64,000 nt of DNA from Carpediemonas membranifera. Taxonomy: Eukaryota; Fornicata. The position numbers were made by a program, and so were the translations under genes. Numbering within the stretch: the stretch's first letter is position 1; every line of letters begins with the position of its first letter. Below, piece after piece: positions 1 to 8,744 of this stretch. Location: assembly GCA_019828565.1 (NCBI GenBank), contig JAHDYR010000012.1, positions 248,001 through 312,000 on the forward strand, in the 5' to 3' direction. The notes beneath the pieces were generated by a model. That model saw nothing but the letters and a program-made list of their open reading frames with translations, ran no database searches and had not been told where the DNA came from.

Positions 1-309
1 CGAGCAGACAATGGGCTGAACTAGGAGTGCGCCTGTGTCTCACTCCAGTCTTGATCCGCGGCATTGGTGCTCACCGTCGCGCCTTGCTCGAAAATACCGT
101 ATTTCGGTTTTCCCGCAACATTCAAGGCATCGCCATCATCAATCGCATCATAGGGTCCGGAGCAGCCGAGCGGCATTCGTGCTGGAAAGATATGCAGTCA
201 TCACCACACAATCAACCGTGACAAATGATGTCTAAATCTACTTCTTATCTGTATACGCATCCAACAGCGCTATTCCGGGGTTCTCTCCTTTTTATATCAT
301 TCTAACTGC
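1..309. other. Intergenic, no gene recognised
   Basis: I see no convincing coding frame, RNA gene or repeat here. Short open frames exist on both strands but lack recognisable motifs and overlap each other. The stretch may be the downstream flank of the small minus-strand reading frame that ends at 310. Confidence 0.4.
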
Positions 310-429
310 TTAGAAAGCTCCAATGCTGTTGACAGAGACGTCAACCATCTGAACAGAGGAAGTAGAAGCGACCGCGTCGCAGCTGTAGGTTTCATAGGTG
401 TCCTTGCACCCGCCATTGTTGTTGCCCAT
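310..429 (-). CDS. Candidate 39-aa small protein next to element A
   Basis: An ATG at 429 opens a 39-codon frame starting MGNNNGGCKDTYETYSCDAV and ending at 310. It is not recognised. Support is indirect: the start lies 27 bp downstream of the 33-bp repeat of element A, the arrangement also seen at 35.7 kb and 44.5 kb where the repeat precedes clear genes. It could instead be the first exon of a gene continuing left, but I see no good donor site before the stop. Two cysteines and many Asn/Ser/Thr residues are visible, with no membrane segment. Coding status is uncertain. Confidence 0.25.
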   Translation of the reverse strand: MGNNNGGCKDTYETYSCDAVASTSSVQMVDVSVNSIGAF

Positions 430-456
430 GACTTTTCGGACAGAAATTGCTTTGCT

Positions 457-489
457 GTGCTGCGCAGGATTAGAATTGTTGAGTCCAAA
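457..489 (-). repeat. 33-bp direct repeat, left copy of element A
   Basis: Starts GTGCTGCGCAGGATTAGAAT on the plus strand and matches 1933-1965 in the same orientation with two differences. Further copies lie at 34212-34244, 35685-35717 and 44559-44591. On the minus strand it ends in CTGCGCAGCAC and faces the small reading frame beginning at 429. Confidence 0.9.
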
Positions 490-561
490 ACACACAGTGA
501 TCCAAGCAGCATCAGGATCGCAGTGTGGTTCATCATACTCCATCAATCGTGCGCTGCATAT

Positions 562-599
562 CACGCGCGCTGCAGCGCGTGCTTGCTCAACTTAGCAAG
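562..599 (-). other. Tandem hairpins after the nuclease stop codon (candidate omega-RNA scaffold)
   Basis: Reading on the minus strand from the stop codon at 600-602: a 6-bp stem CTTGCT/AGCAAG (582-599), then a 7-bp stem CACGCGC/GCGCGTG around a 6-nt loop (562-581). Both stems are perfect and occur at the same place in copy B. TnpB and Fanzor guide RNAs overlap the 3' end of the nuclease gene and the element's right end, so position and structure fit. Expression and function are inferred. Confidence 0.45.
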
Positions 600-1478
600 T
601 TAATGATAGCGAGGAAGAGCACCTCTCTGGGAGTCGTAGTGGAAAGGAGATTGCTCTATCTGATCTGAAGTTGCATCGAAGGTGCACCAAAGGATGTTCT
701 CGCTGGCGCTCTTATCTCGGTGAGAGAGATTGAGAAGTATGTCTCTCTGCTCGGGATGCCGACGTAGCCGTTCAACGCGCCATGGAGCTCCCTCGCACGC
801 GGGATTCTGGCAGAGCATGGTGCGGTGTGTGTGCACCACACGTCTGAAGTGTGCTTTGCAGTGTGGGCACACGATGGAAGTGCGGAATTCGGAGACCATG
901 TTGACACTCACGACGACGTTGTGCCGGAGCATTATGCCAGGAAGTGCTCGAGCAAAGTGGCGGTACGGAGCACAGGAGGGAGTGCCGGCGGAACCGAACA
1001 GTGCAGCCCCATACGCGACTTCGAGGTGAATGGGCTCCGGGGGGCGCCCGCCGAGATCATCCAGGAGTTGACGTCCAGCCCGAGCGAAGTGCTTCTGGCG
1101 CAGACGGTGATTGGCAAAAGTCGCACGGCGGAAACACTTTCTCATCCCCTCGTTGATGATCTGAACGATGTTCTTCTTCTCATGGACAAACCTAATCGAC
1201 TGTTTGAGAGCCTCTAGACTTGTCGTTTTGAACGATGCTGCGCTCATATTCACGCGGAAAGAGGGGGTGGCAGTGTAGCCACACTTAGCGAGTACGCCAG
1301 ATACACTCTGCCCGTCTGGGCGGCGGATCGTGTAGCCGCCCAGCGACCGAGCACCAGGGTCGAAGCCCATGAGAGCTTGAATGTCCGGGGCAGGAGTAGC
1401 CTCAGCGTCATCCTGACCGAGCCCGCTTGTTATTGCTACCCTTTTTGTACGTGGGCCGGTCAGCCACCCGACCGCCAC
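600..1478 (-). CDS. Fanzor/TnpB-like RNA-guided nuclease homologue (copy A)
   Basis: A 292-residue frame with a RuvC-like core split as in TnpB/Fanzor. RuvC-I is GFDPGARSLGG (Asp40). A glutamate in SEFRTS (Glu197) lies directly before a zinc ribbon with Cys204, Cys207, Cys223 and Cys228. RuvC-III is HRDKSASENI (Asp255). YGAALFG...CAPYRHFARAL resembles the Fanzor segment between RuvC-I and the zinc ribbon. Only about 40 residues precede RuvC-I, so the WED/REC half of TnpB (about 400 aa) or Fanzor (500 aa or more) is absent. The first codon of the listed frame is GTG. The first in-frame ATG is at 1370 (Met37), just before RuvC-I, so translation may start there, at a non-AUG codon, or in an unseen upstream exon. 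Frame intact from RuvC-I to stop, unlike copy B. Family assignment rests on motifs; activity is unknown. Confidence 0.7.
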   Translation of the reverse strand: MAVGWLTGPRTKRVAITSGLGQDDAEATPAPDIQALMGFDPGARSLGGYTIRRPDGQSVSGVLAKCGYTATPSFRVNMSAASFKTTSLEALKQSIRFVHEKKNIVQIINEGMRKCFRRATFANHRLRQKHFARAGRQLLDDLGGRPPEPIHLEVAYGAALFGSAGTPSCAPYRHFARALPGIMLRHNVVVSVNMVSEFRTSIVCPHCKAHFRRVVHTHRTMLCQNPACEGAPWRVERLRRHPEQRDILLNLSHRDKSASENILWCTFDATSDQIEQSPFHYDSQRGALPRYH

Positions 1479-1750
1479 GGTATTTCTCGCGACCCACCCA
1501 AACCGTCACGTTACGTTAATCTCGCCAATGGCCTTGTTAACGGAAGCCTTCACCGTGTATATCTTGGAAGGCGGAGTCTATTGAGCTGCCTGCATCGATC
1601 ATTTCTTTTCAGGGTTCATCAGCTAGCAGCATCCCTCAAAACACAAGAAACCAGCATCATACAGCACAAAGCGTCTTTACTACTAGTTACAACCGCTTTC
1701 CACCACTAGTGTCTCTCACAACAGACGAAGATGACGAAGACGACGACGAC

Positions 1751-1912
1751 ATGAGCTTCAGACGCCGGCAATGGACGACAGATGAGCGCGTAACAGACGA
1801 GCACAGACGCGAAAGAAGACCGCAGCGTTCGACACAGACGATGGACGACGCATCTTTTCGTGCAGACCGACGACTGAAAGCACGAAAGCCCGATGGTACA
1901 GACGAGGGCTGA
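1751..1912 (+). CDS. Small charged ORF inside element A (53 aa)
   Basis: ATG at 1751 starts MSFRRRQWTTDERVTDEHRR, rich in Arg, Asp and Glu, ending 20 bp before the right repeat. It is divergent from the nuclease gene. The same frame is present in copy B (34265-34426) with one replacement (Pro/Gln) in the compared part. Because A and B are recent copies, conservation alone does not prove coding. The opposite strand is also open, with a poly-Ser stretch, in the same sense as the nuclease, and could be its leader. Function unknown. Confidence 0.2.
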   Translation: MSFRRRQWTTDERVTDEHRRERRPQRSTQTMDDASFRADRRLKARKPDGTDEG

Positions 1913-1932
1913 AGTGGGTGAGTGGAGGTAGT

Positions 1933-1965
1933 GTGCCGCGCAGGATTAGAATTGTTGAGTCTAAA
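1933..1965 (-). repeat. 33-bp direct repeat, right copy of element A
   Basis: Starts GTGCCGCGCAGGATTAGAAT on the plus strand, the same orientation as 457-489. It is identical to the solo copy at 44559-44591 and, inverted, to the left repeat of copy B at 34212-34244. It is followed at once by the shared tail sequence. Confidence 0.9.
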
Positions 1966-2062
1966 TCCTCTGGAGTTCATCCCAGGGGGGTCGACAGCCC
2001 AAGTCACCTTTACATGAATCCTCCACATAAACCCCATAAACCCTCTAAATACCACATTTGCA
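1966..2062 (+). repeat. Shared tail of element A (shortest version)
   Basis: Begins directly after the repeat with TCCTCTGGAGTTCATCCCAG and runs to about AAATACCACA. The same sequence ends copy B (inverted, 33917-34211). The solo copy at 44592 shares its beginning. On the plus strand it reads PLEFIPGGSTA, the C-terminus of a longer open frame in copy B. This copy keeps the least of that frame. Confidence 0.7.
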
Positions 2063-2145
2063 TTTCCCTTAAAGTGCACCGAATCAGTTTTCTGGGAGAC
2101 ACGATAGAGCAGACGCTGTTAGAGAGTACAATGGAAGCTATTTAC

Positions 2146-4441
2146 TTATCGTTCACGGTCGGCCACCTGCGCCTCGACATCCTCGACCCATGCCTTCACT
2201 GCTGGGACCAGCATGAGCTCGTGCGGCATCGAGGCCACCGTCTTGCTGCGGAGAGCCCTGAGCAGATCATCGTCGGCATGCGACAGAAGCATCGTGAGCA
2301 GCTTCATTCCGCCCGCGAAGCACTCCTCGCTCGCCCCAGGCTCATTGAGCATTTTAAGGACGGACGACATCGTCTCAAGCGACTGGGCCATCGAGTTGTC
2401 CCCAAACTGCACCGCCTGGGGCCGGACCTCCAGCAGCAGGAACCGGAGCACGTCGAACGCCGCGCCATGGACGACGGGGTCGCAGAGAGAGACGTAGAGG
2501 TGGTCGACGACGTCATTGAAGCCGCCGATCCAGCGGTCGAGCGTCTCGTTCGTGATAGTCATCTGGGTCTCGAGGCAGCACGACAGGGCGACGAGGTGGA
2601 CGGGGTCGAGATGGTCCAAATCTGCGTCGGATATGAAAGATGCGACAATCTGGAAAAGATACGACGGATCTATGCTGCTCATGAGCGGGCTCGACACCGA
2701 GAAGCTCTTGGGCAGGAAGGGCTTGGCACCAGACAGGCTGAGGACGAACCTGACGACGGCTGGGTCGAGTGACAGCAGGTGGCGGACGACGTGCTGGCCG
2801 ATCTGGGGGATCTTCTCGACGTGCGGCAGCAGTGCGAGGACCAGGCCGAGGGAGAGGGGCGCCTCGGGCTCCCGGGCGACGATGTTGGCAATGATGGTCT
2901 CGCCAACGGCAGAGTCGTTGCCAAGATACGCCTCGACCGCCAGTGCGGCAAGTGTCACGGGCACATCCCACCATTGGTCGTGACAGAGCTCTGACATGCC
3001 GTCGAGGGTGCTCTCCACGGCCTCTGGATCCAGGGCGGCGCAGTGGGCGGCGATCCTAATCGAGTCGGCCCGGACAATGCCATCCGGATTGCCGGAACCT
3101 ACGACTGCGTAGTAGAGGTAAAGGTCAGTGAGATCCGGCAGGTAAGGGGTTGATGCCGGCACCTGTGGGAGCAGGGTGCCGGCAAGTTCGGCGACTGCCC
3201 TGGTTGTCTGGTCCGGCAGGCCCTCTTGGACCGCCCTGACGACGGCGAGGTGAGTTGGGATGTCGTCGGGGGCGAGGAGGCCGCATATGTCAGCGAGTAG
3301 ATGGGCGAGCAGCCGCTTATGGGAGGCGACGAGGGGCAGCGCGAGGGGCAGCGCGTAGTGGAGGAGGAGAAGGTGTGAGACCGCGACATCGTGGTCTCTG
3401 ATGGCGGCGATGACGTCCTGGATGAACGACCGCAGGACGTTGTACGCCTCGGACCCGACAGGGAGGGCGTAGTACCCTCGGATGAAGGCCGAGAACAGCA
3501 GCCAGAACTCCCGCGTGTTGCTTACGCACGAGTCAGATACGTACACGCTCTTTGACCGCATGTGGTTGATCACGGTGGCAAATACCCGGGGTGGGACGCG
3601 TTCCATGTCATTGGCAAATGACGCCGCGATGTCCTTGCGGGGGTCGAAGGTCCGAAGGAGGTCCCGGACGGCGCTGCTGTCGTCCGCCTCGAGCACGGTC
3701 TTCACCGACCCGTTCAGGATGTCGAACACTGAACGGACCCCGCCGCTGGGGTGGGTCGCCGCGACGTTGGCTGCCGGCACGCCGGACTTCATCGTCTTGA
3801 GGCTCTGCGTCTTACCGATCTCGAACACGGGCTTGACGTTACCCGTAGACTGGCCCGGCCCGAGGCTGGAACGAACCGTGCCCGCGTCTGACAGCGCCAT
3901 CTGGCGGCCTGTGGCGAGCGTGCTGCCGGAGGGGCGCATCATGCGGCGGGACCCGGGCTGGGACGTCTGGGACTCGGGCTCGGGCTCAGCCAGGGAGCGC
4001 TTGGCGGCAAGGATGGGCTTGACGCCGCGGATGGTCTGGCGCTCGACGGGCGGCGGCCGGGCTGGTGGCGAAGGAGGCGTGCGCTTCGTCAGGAAGGTAT
4101 AGATCGTGTTCACCATGACGACCACCGCGTCGTTGTCCCCTGCGATGACACGGTCGATCACTTCTTGCGGCACGTCGATGTCGAATTTCGAGAGCGCCAC
4201 TCTGTTGATAAAGGCCCAATTCTCCTTCTTGGTCTTCGTACTGGACGCATTAGGCACGTTCACTGGCTTGATTGGGCCGCTGGGGTAATAGCGGCTGATA
4301 ATTTCTGCGATTAAGTAGCCATTGCTGAAATCGCTGTGTGAAAAGCAACAAGAGGATAACAAACCGCTTTGGGTCTTTGATAGAGAATGGTAGGTCAAGG
4401 CCTTGCAGCCATTTCAGCACTTCTCGGCTTAATGAGGGCAT
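2146..4441 (-). CDS. N-terminal CH-like (SPEF1/CLAMP type) domain protein, 754 aa
   Basis: Two exons joined across a 31-nt intron at 4334-4364 (GTTTGT...CACAG); the join restores MPSLSREVLKWLQGLDLPF followed by KDPKRDFSNGYLIAEI. That is the signature of the CH-like domain of SPEF1/SPATA4-type microtubule and flagellar proteins (DFSNGYLxAE, later NW, VxxxIYTxLTxR, residues ~1-115). Residues ~120-240 are Pro/Ser/Arg-rich and probably disordered. The remainder (~240-740) is Leu/Ala-rich helical repeat, perhaps HEAT/ARM-like, without an identifiable family. A second, short gene with the same N-terminal domain lies at 60143. A microtubule or axoneme role is inferred from the domain only. Confidence 0.75.
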
Positions 4442-4607
4442 TGCGTTTCTGTATGACTGTGAAGTCTGGAATGAAGTCGTCAGCATCCCTCGGTCATCCA
4501 TCGTCTCCAGCACTACCCGGTCCAATCAGGTGCCAGTATCATTTACAGTCCCCAGCCGTCCAACAGCCGGGGTCCTCGCCGTGTTGTTCGCCACTGCCCC
4601 CCCCCTC

Positions 4608-5497
4608 TCACAGTAATGACATCGTCTTGCGCCGCACTTCCCACCTCAACCCGTCCCGCTTCTTGTCCGTGGGCACCACGTATGTGTTGGGCTTGGGGGT
4701 CGTCCGCCGTCTCTGCTCAGGCGCCCGACTCGCCGTGGTCTTGGCCGCGTTCTTCTTCCTGTTCGTAGCATCCCGGTCCCACCCCCGTCTGAACGACGCA
4801 TACATGGCTACGGGGTCGCTCTTCTTCGGCCGGGTCGGGGCTGAGGGCGGTATCAGCACGCTGCTCGTCGCCACTCCACGCCGGGCCCGACGAGCAAGGT
4901 CTTTGGGCGCCGTAGAGGGTCGGGCGAGACGGCCCCTGACCTCAGGAGTTGTCATGGCCGCGTTGAACTCGTCCGCCGCCTTGGCCGTGACAGTGAGACG
5001 GGGAGGAGGCTCGCTCCTCGGTTCCATTGGATTGGGCTTCATCTTCAGTCGGATTCGGCCGTCAGCTGTGATTGGTCTCGCCGAGAATTTCGGCATTTTC
5101 GGGTACTTCTTCTTAAAGTCCTTCGCATCCTTCGATTCCTTGGGCCGGTGGGCCTTGTGTGGCTTGGGAGGGACGCTGATCTCGGGTGCTTCCTCGTCGG
5201 ACTCGTCAGATTCGTCGGACTCCGAGCTCTCGTCCATTGGCTTCGCCGTCGGAATCCTGATCTCATGAAGCTGTGACTCGACAGTTCCAACCGCATCAAT
5301 GTCCCAATTGATCTCCACGCCTCCAGCTTCCAGGTTCTCCACGAATGCCTGGAATTTGAGGGGGTCATCCAAAATTTCTTGGATCTCGCGGCCCTTCGCG
5401 CTATATATCCCCTGTTCTGAGTAAGATATGATGAATGTAGCATACCATCGATGACTGCTCTCAGTTCTGCAGTCAGTTGCGAGACTGCATACGACAT
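4608..5497 (-). CDS. Hypothetical charged protein, 286 aa
   Basis: Two exons joined at a 29-nt intron (5417-5445, GTATGC...CTCAG), giving MSYAVSQLTAELRAVID followed by EQGIYSAKGREIQEIL. A short helical N-terminal part is followed by a Ser/Asp/Glu cluster (ESSESDESDESDEE), then Lys/Arg/Pro-rich low-complexity sequence to the end. I do not recognise the family. Composition suggests a nuclear, cytoskeletal or chromatin-linked disordered protein, but nothing in the sequence decides this. Confidence 0.7.
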
Positions 5498-5638
5498 GTC
5501 GATTATGTGACCTTAAAATGCGCATCGTCAATTTGAAGTCTGCTGTTGACGATTGAGAGTCCTACTTTACTGCTTGCACTGTGCACTCAATGATACTTCA
5601 CAATTCCTCGATTTTACAGCCCATCCGACAGCCTAGTG

Positions 5639-8600
5639 TCACCTCAGCACCCAGTCGCCGCTGGAGCAGGCCGCTTCGACCCGCTCCACGAGGCCGTCCG
5701 CCGCAACACTGGCAGCGACGGTGACATGCTCGAACAGCCCCCTACCAGCCGCGACCATGGTGTGTAGGGCAGCCTGCTGCTCGGGCCGGGCCCGCTGATG
5801 GAACGCTGACTCTGCAGCCGCCGCGAGACGGGCCACGAGGGCATCGACCTCCTCCTCGGACATAAGGCCACTCGCCTCGGGCTCCTCCACTGCGACCTCA
5901 TCCATAGTCTGCCGCGCCTCCTCCTGGGTCGCCCTCAGCGCCTCAGCCGCCCGCTTCCGCTCCCGCATGATGTTGCAGGCGAGGATTGTGCTCGGGTGGA
6001 TATCGCCCGCCCGCCGACACGCGAGGTTCACAATCTGCTGGGCGTGTACCTTTCTTTGAAGCGCAGACGCCTTCTTCTGGGTGCCGAACAGTCCCTCGGC
6101 CGCAGCGTTCACCAGTCGGCCCAAGTCGTCGAAAAACTCGTCAGGGTGGGTATAGCCCAGGCGCTGGATCTTCGCGAACACCCACTCGAGCGTCGGGAAC
6201 GGCGGGTTGGGGTCGTCCGGGTTGACGTCGGCGTGGGACTCGAACGGCCGCATATTGTAGCCGGCCGCCTCGTCCTGCTTGGCCTGGTGCAGCAGATCGC
6301 CCAGTGCCCACCGCAGCTTCTCCATGGTCCGCTGCTCGTCGACGGACCGGGTGGCCTCCTTGGGCTGGGTCGGGGCCGTCCGCTGGGTCGCCGGCTTGGG
6401 TGCTGGCGCCCTCATCATGAGCAGGGCGGGGGCAATGATCGTCTGGAACGCCGCTCTGAGAGGGGTGACGTGCGGGGCCAGGTCAAGAGCGGGGCCCTCG
6501 GCGTCGGGCGCCTCCACGGTGACGATGAGCATGGGGGCGGGGTACTCGTCGATCAGGGCCGGGACGTCGTCCAGCAGATCGCCCAGTGATGGGTGGAGCA
6601 GCATAATGCCGGCAGACTGCATAAAACTGCGGACCAGAGTCCCGAGTCGGTCTTCCGGCGTCAGGTGGGCGTCCTCGGGCTTGGGCCGAATGGCGCTGAG
6701 CGTGATCTTGTGGAGGGGTACGACGGGGCACTGGCCGGTGGCAATCGTCACCGCGCCCATGGCCACGTCGACGTCTGCCTGGGTCATCCCCGTCGCCCTG
6801 ACCTTGAGGTGCGGGTGCCAGAACTGGGGCGACGTGCCACCCGACGCCTCGGGGAGCAGCGTGGTGATCCGGTCGAGCAGGGGCTTCGCTATGGGCGCAG
6901 CGAACGCCTCGACCCAGGCCGGTGTGGCGGGTCCCAGGGCGCCCCTGTCCGTCGGCCGGGCCCGGGACAGGGCCCGCACCCAGTCTGCCTGACTGACTCG
7001 GACTCGAGTCGCCGCGGCCGAGGTCTCCTCGCTCGTGCGGTCGGATGCCAGGCCCACCAGCCCCGCCCTGCGTCTGGCCAGGACGACCGCGTCACCGACA
7101 AGTGCGGCCACGTCTGCGCCGCTGAATCCTGCGGTCATCCTCGCGATATACGCGGCCATGTTAGTTGAGGGGATAGAGTTGGCTGGCCAGGCGAGTGTCT
7201 TGGTGACAACCATGTTCATCCTGACCTCCTCGGAGGGCGGGCCGACATAGAGGTCGATGTCCAGACGGCCTGGCCGACGCAGGGCTGGGTCGATGCAGTC
7301 TGGCCGGTTGGTGGTGCCGATGACGACGACGTCGCCACGGTCGGAGAAGCCGTCGAGCAGGGCAAGCAAGGTGGTCACGACAGACGCGTGGATCTGGTCC
7401 TGACGGGACGAACGGACGGGAGCGAGGCCGTCGAGCTCGTCGAACAGGATGATCGCGGGTGCCATGGATCGCGCCGTCTCAAAGAGGTGCCGCAGCTGCC
7501 GCTCAGCCTCGCCCACCCACTTGGAGAGGCAGTCCGCGCCCTTCCGCATGAAGAAGGCGACCGGCGTGCCCGTCCGCTCGGCCAGCGTGCCCGCCAGCGC
7601 CCGGGCGATGAACGTCTTGCCGTTGCCTGGTGGCCCATGGAGGAGCATACCCCTCGCCTGCCGGACACCAGGGAAGAGGCCGGTGCCGACCGGGTCGAGG
7701 ATGCCGCTGACGATGTCCTCGAGCCTGCCCTTGAGGTCGTCGTAGCCAACGACGTCGGCCAGGGTCACACCGGTCGGGCCGGAGAGGGGGGTCGCGTCGA
7801 TGGTCGCCCCGTCCTTCTTGTCCTCGCCGTACAGCACACGGCGCCGGAAGGGCTGCTCGGTGTCCTTCATCACGCCGTTACGTTGCGTCCTGACGCTTGA
7901 GGCGTCGCTGCTCAGATTCCCCCGCAGGTCATCGTCGTCTTTCGGCTTGTACTGACGCACAAAGCGCCGTGACCGAACACGGTCGTCCAGACGCCCCCTG
8001 GCTGCGGCGTTCAGGTCCACGAGCCGCTTGGACGCCCTCCGCGGCGGCATGGGGTTCCGGGGGTGGACGAGCCGGTGCAGCATCCGGGGTGGGGGGATCT
8101 CGTCGCTGGAATCGTCGGAGTAGGAGCTCGTCGAGGTCGAGCCGCAGTCGGAGGCGACGCTGGCAGTCTCGTCAGCTGGGAGCCTGTGCTGGGGCTGCTG
8201 GGTAGGCCCCTCCATCTCCACCTCTGAGTCTGAATTGGAGTCGGAGTCAGTCTCCGAGTCGGGTGCAGGCTTGGGGGTGGGGCCGCTTGCCACAAACTGC
8301 GCGAGAGAGCCGTCCGATTCGGGATCTGAGGAGATCTGGAGCACCTCGCTGTCACTGGTGTTGCGGCCCGGCTTTACGGCGGCGACTGCCACCCTGTGGG
8401 GCTGCGGGGCGGGGGATGGTACGGACTCGACGATCGAGGAGTCGTCTGAGGAGGAGTCGATCACCGGGAGTTTCCGCCTGAATATTCCGTGGTCCTGAGA
8501 CTTGCACAGAACTGTCTCCTGGTGCTTGCTCCTCCGCTGCATTCGTTTTGGCGCCTTTTGCTTCGTTTTCGCAGGCGAGTTCTTATTGCCAAGGTTCCGT

Positions 8601-8647
8601 AGGGGGTTCTGGCTTATCACTAGCCGGTTGAAGTTCATTTTGGTCAT
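5639..8647 (-). CDS. ATAD2/Yta7-like AAA ATPase with bromodomain-like region, 1002 aa
   Basis: The first ~290 residues are basic and Ser/Asp-rich. A AAA module follows: lead-in VTLADVVGYDDLKGRLEDIV, Walker A GPPGNGKT, Walker B IILFDELDGL, and sensor/arginine-finger region TTNRPDCIDPALRRPGR. A second, degenerate AAA-like stretch is visible without a P-loop. Near the C-terminus (~800-890), LRWALGDLLHQ...YTHPDEFFDDLGRLVNAA has the spacing of a bromodomain. The order acidic/basic tail, AAA, degenerate AAA, bromodomain is that of ATAD2/Yta7, nuclear ATPases acting on histone H3-H4 and nucleosome density. The bromodomain is divergent and acetyl-lysine binding cannot be judged. Single exon, ATG at 8647. 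Confidence 0.75.
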   Translation of the reverse strand: MTKMNFNRLVISQNPLRNLGNKNSPAKTKQKAPKRMQRRSKHQETVLCKSQDHGIFRRKLPVIDSSSDDSSIVESVPSPAPQPHRVAVAAVKPGRNTSDSEVLQISSDPESDGSLAQFVASGPTPKPAPDSETDSDSNSDSEVEMEGPTQQPQHRLPADETASVASDCGSTSTSSYSDDSSDEIPPPRMLHRLVHPRNPMPPRRASKRLVDLNAAARGRLDDRVRSRRFVRQYKPKDDDDLRGNLSSDASSVRTQRNGVMKDTEQPFRRRVLYGEDKKDGATIDATPLSGPTGVTLADVVGYDDLKGRLEDIVSGILDPVGTGLFPGVRQARGMLLHGPPGNGKTFIARALAGTLAERTGTPVAFFMRKGADCLSKWVGEAERQLRHLFETARSMAPAIILFDELDGLAPVRSSRQDQIHASVVTTLLALLDGFSDRGDVVVIGTTNRPDCIDPALRRPGRLDIDLYVGPPSEEVRMNMVVTKTLAWPANSIPSTNMAAYIARMTAGFSGADVAALVGDAVVLARRRAGLVGLASDRTSEETSAAATRVRVSQADWVRALSRARPTDRGALGPATPAWVEAFAAPIAKPLLDRITTLLPEASGGTSPQFWHPHLKVRATGMTQADVDVAMGAVTIATGQCPVVPLHKITLSAIRPKPEDAHLTPEDRLGTLVRSFMQSAGIMLLHPSLGDLLDDVPALIDEYPAPMLIVTVEAPDAEGPALDLAPHVTPLRAAFQTIIAPALLMMRAPAPKPATQRTAPTQPKEATRSVDEQRTMEKLRWALGDLLHQAKQDEAAGYNMRPFESHADVNPDDPNPPFPTLEWVFAKIQRLGYTHPDEFFDDLGRLVNAAAEGLFGTQKKASALQRKVHAQQIVNLACRRAGDIHPSTILACNIMRERKRAAEALRATQEEARQTMDEVAVEEPEASGLMSEEEVDALVARLAAAAESAFHQRARPEQQAALHTMVAAGRGLFEHVTVAASVAADGLVERVEAACSSGDWVLR

Positions 8648-8744
8648 TTTAGTAGCTCAATGAAGCGTTCTAGTTCTACCCGCCGCTTGGTTCGCGCCTT
8701 GCGCGAAAGCGATACATACAATACGTATAGTCACATAAATGGCC

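Larger units (their letters stand above)
457..2062 (-). mobile_element. Fanzor-like element, copy A
   Basis: The cassette 490-1932 is nearly identical to the inverse of 34245-35684 (copy B) and is bounded by 33-bp direct repeats at 457-489 and 1933-1965. It holds a Fanzor/TnpB-like gene (600-1478, minus), a hairpin pair after its stop codon, and a small divergent frame. Beyond the right repeat is a 97-bp tail (1966-2062) shared with copy B. No transposase or recombinase is encoded, so this is a non-autonomous unit or one mobilised in trans. The solo repeat plus tail at 44559 suggests that repeat and tail form a minimal unit and that the nuclease cassette is an addition to it. Confidence 0.75.

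Noticed and set aside
1000..1030. Glu153 (HLEVAYG) of copy A as the RuvC-II catalytic glutamate
   Set aside because: The aligned residue in element C is Lys156, whereas Glu197/Glu202 before the zinc ribbon is conserved in both, matching the Fanzor arrangement.
1918..2772. Long plus-strand open frame across the element A tail and into the CH-protein gene
   Set aside because: It lies antisense to the clear CH-like gene, begins inside the repeat and has no recognisable motif; long antisense frames are common at this GC content.
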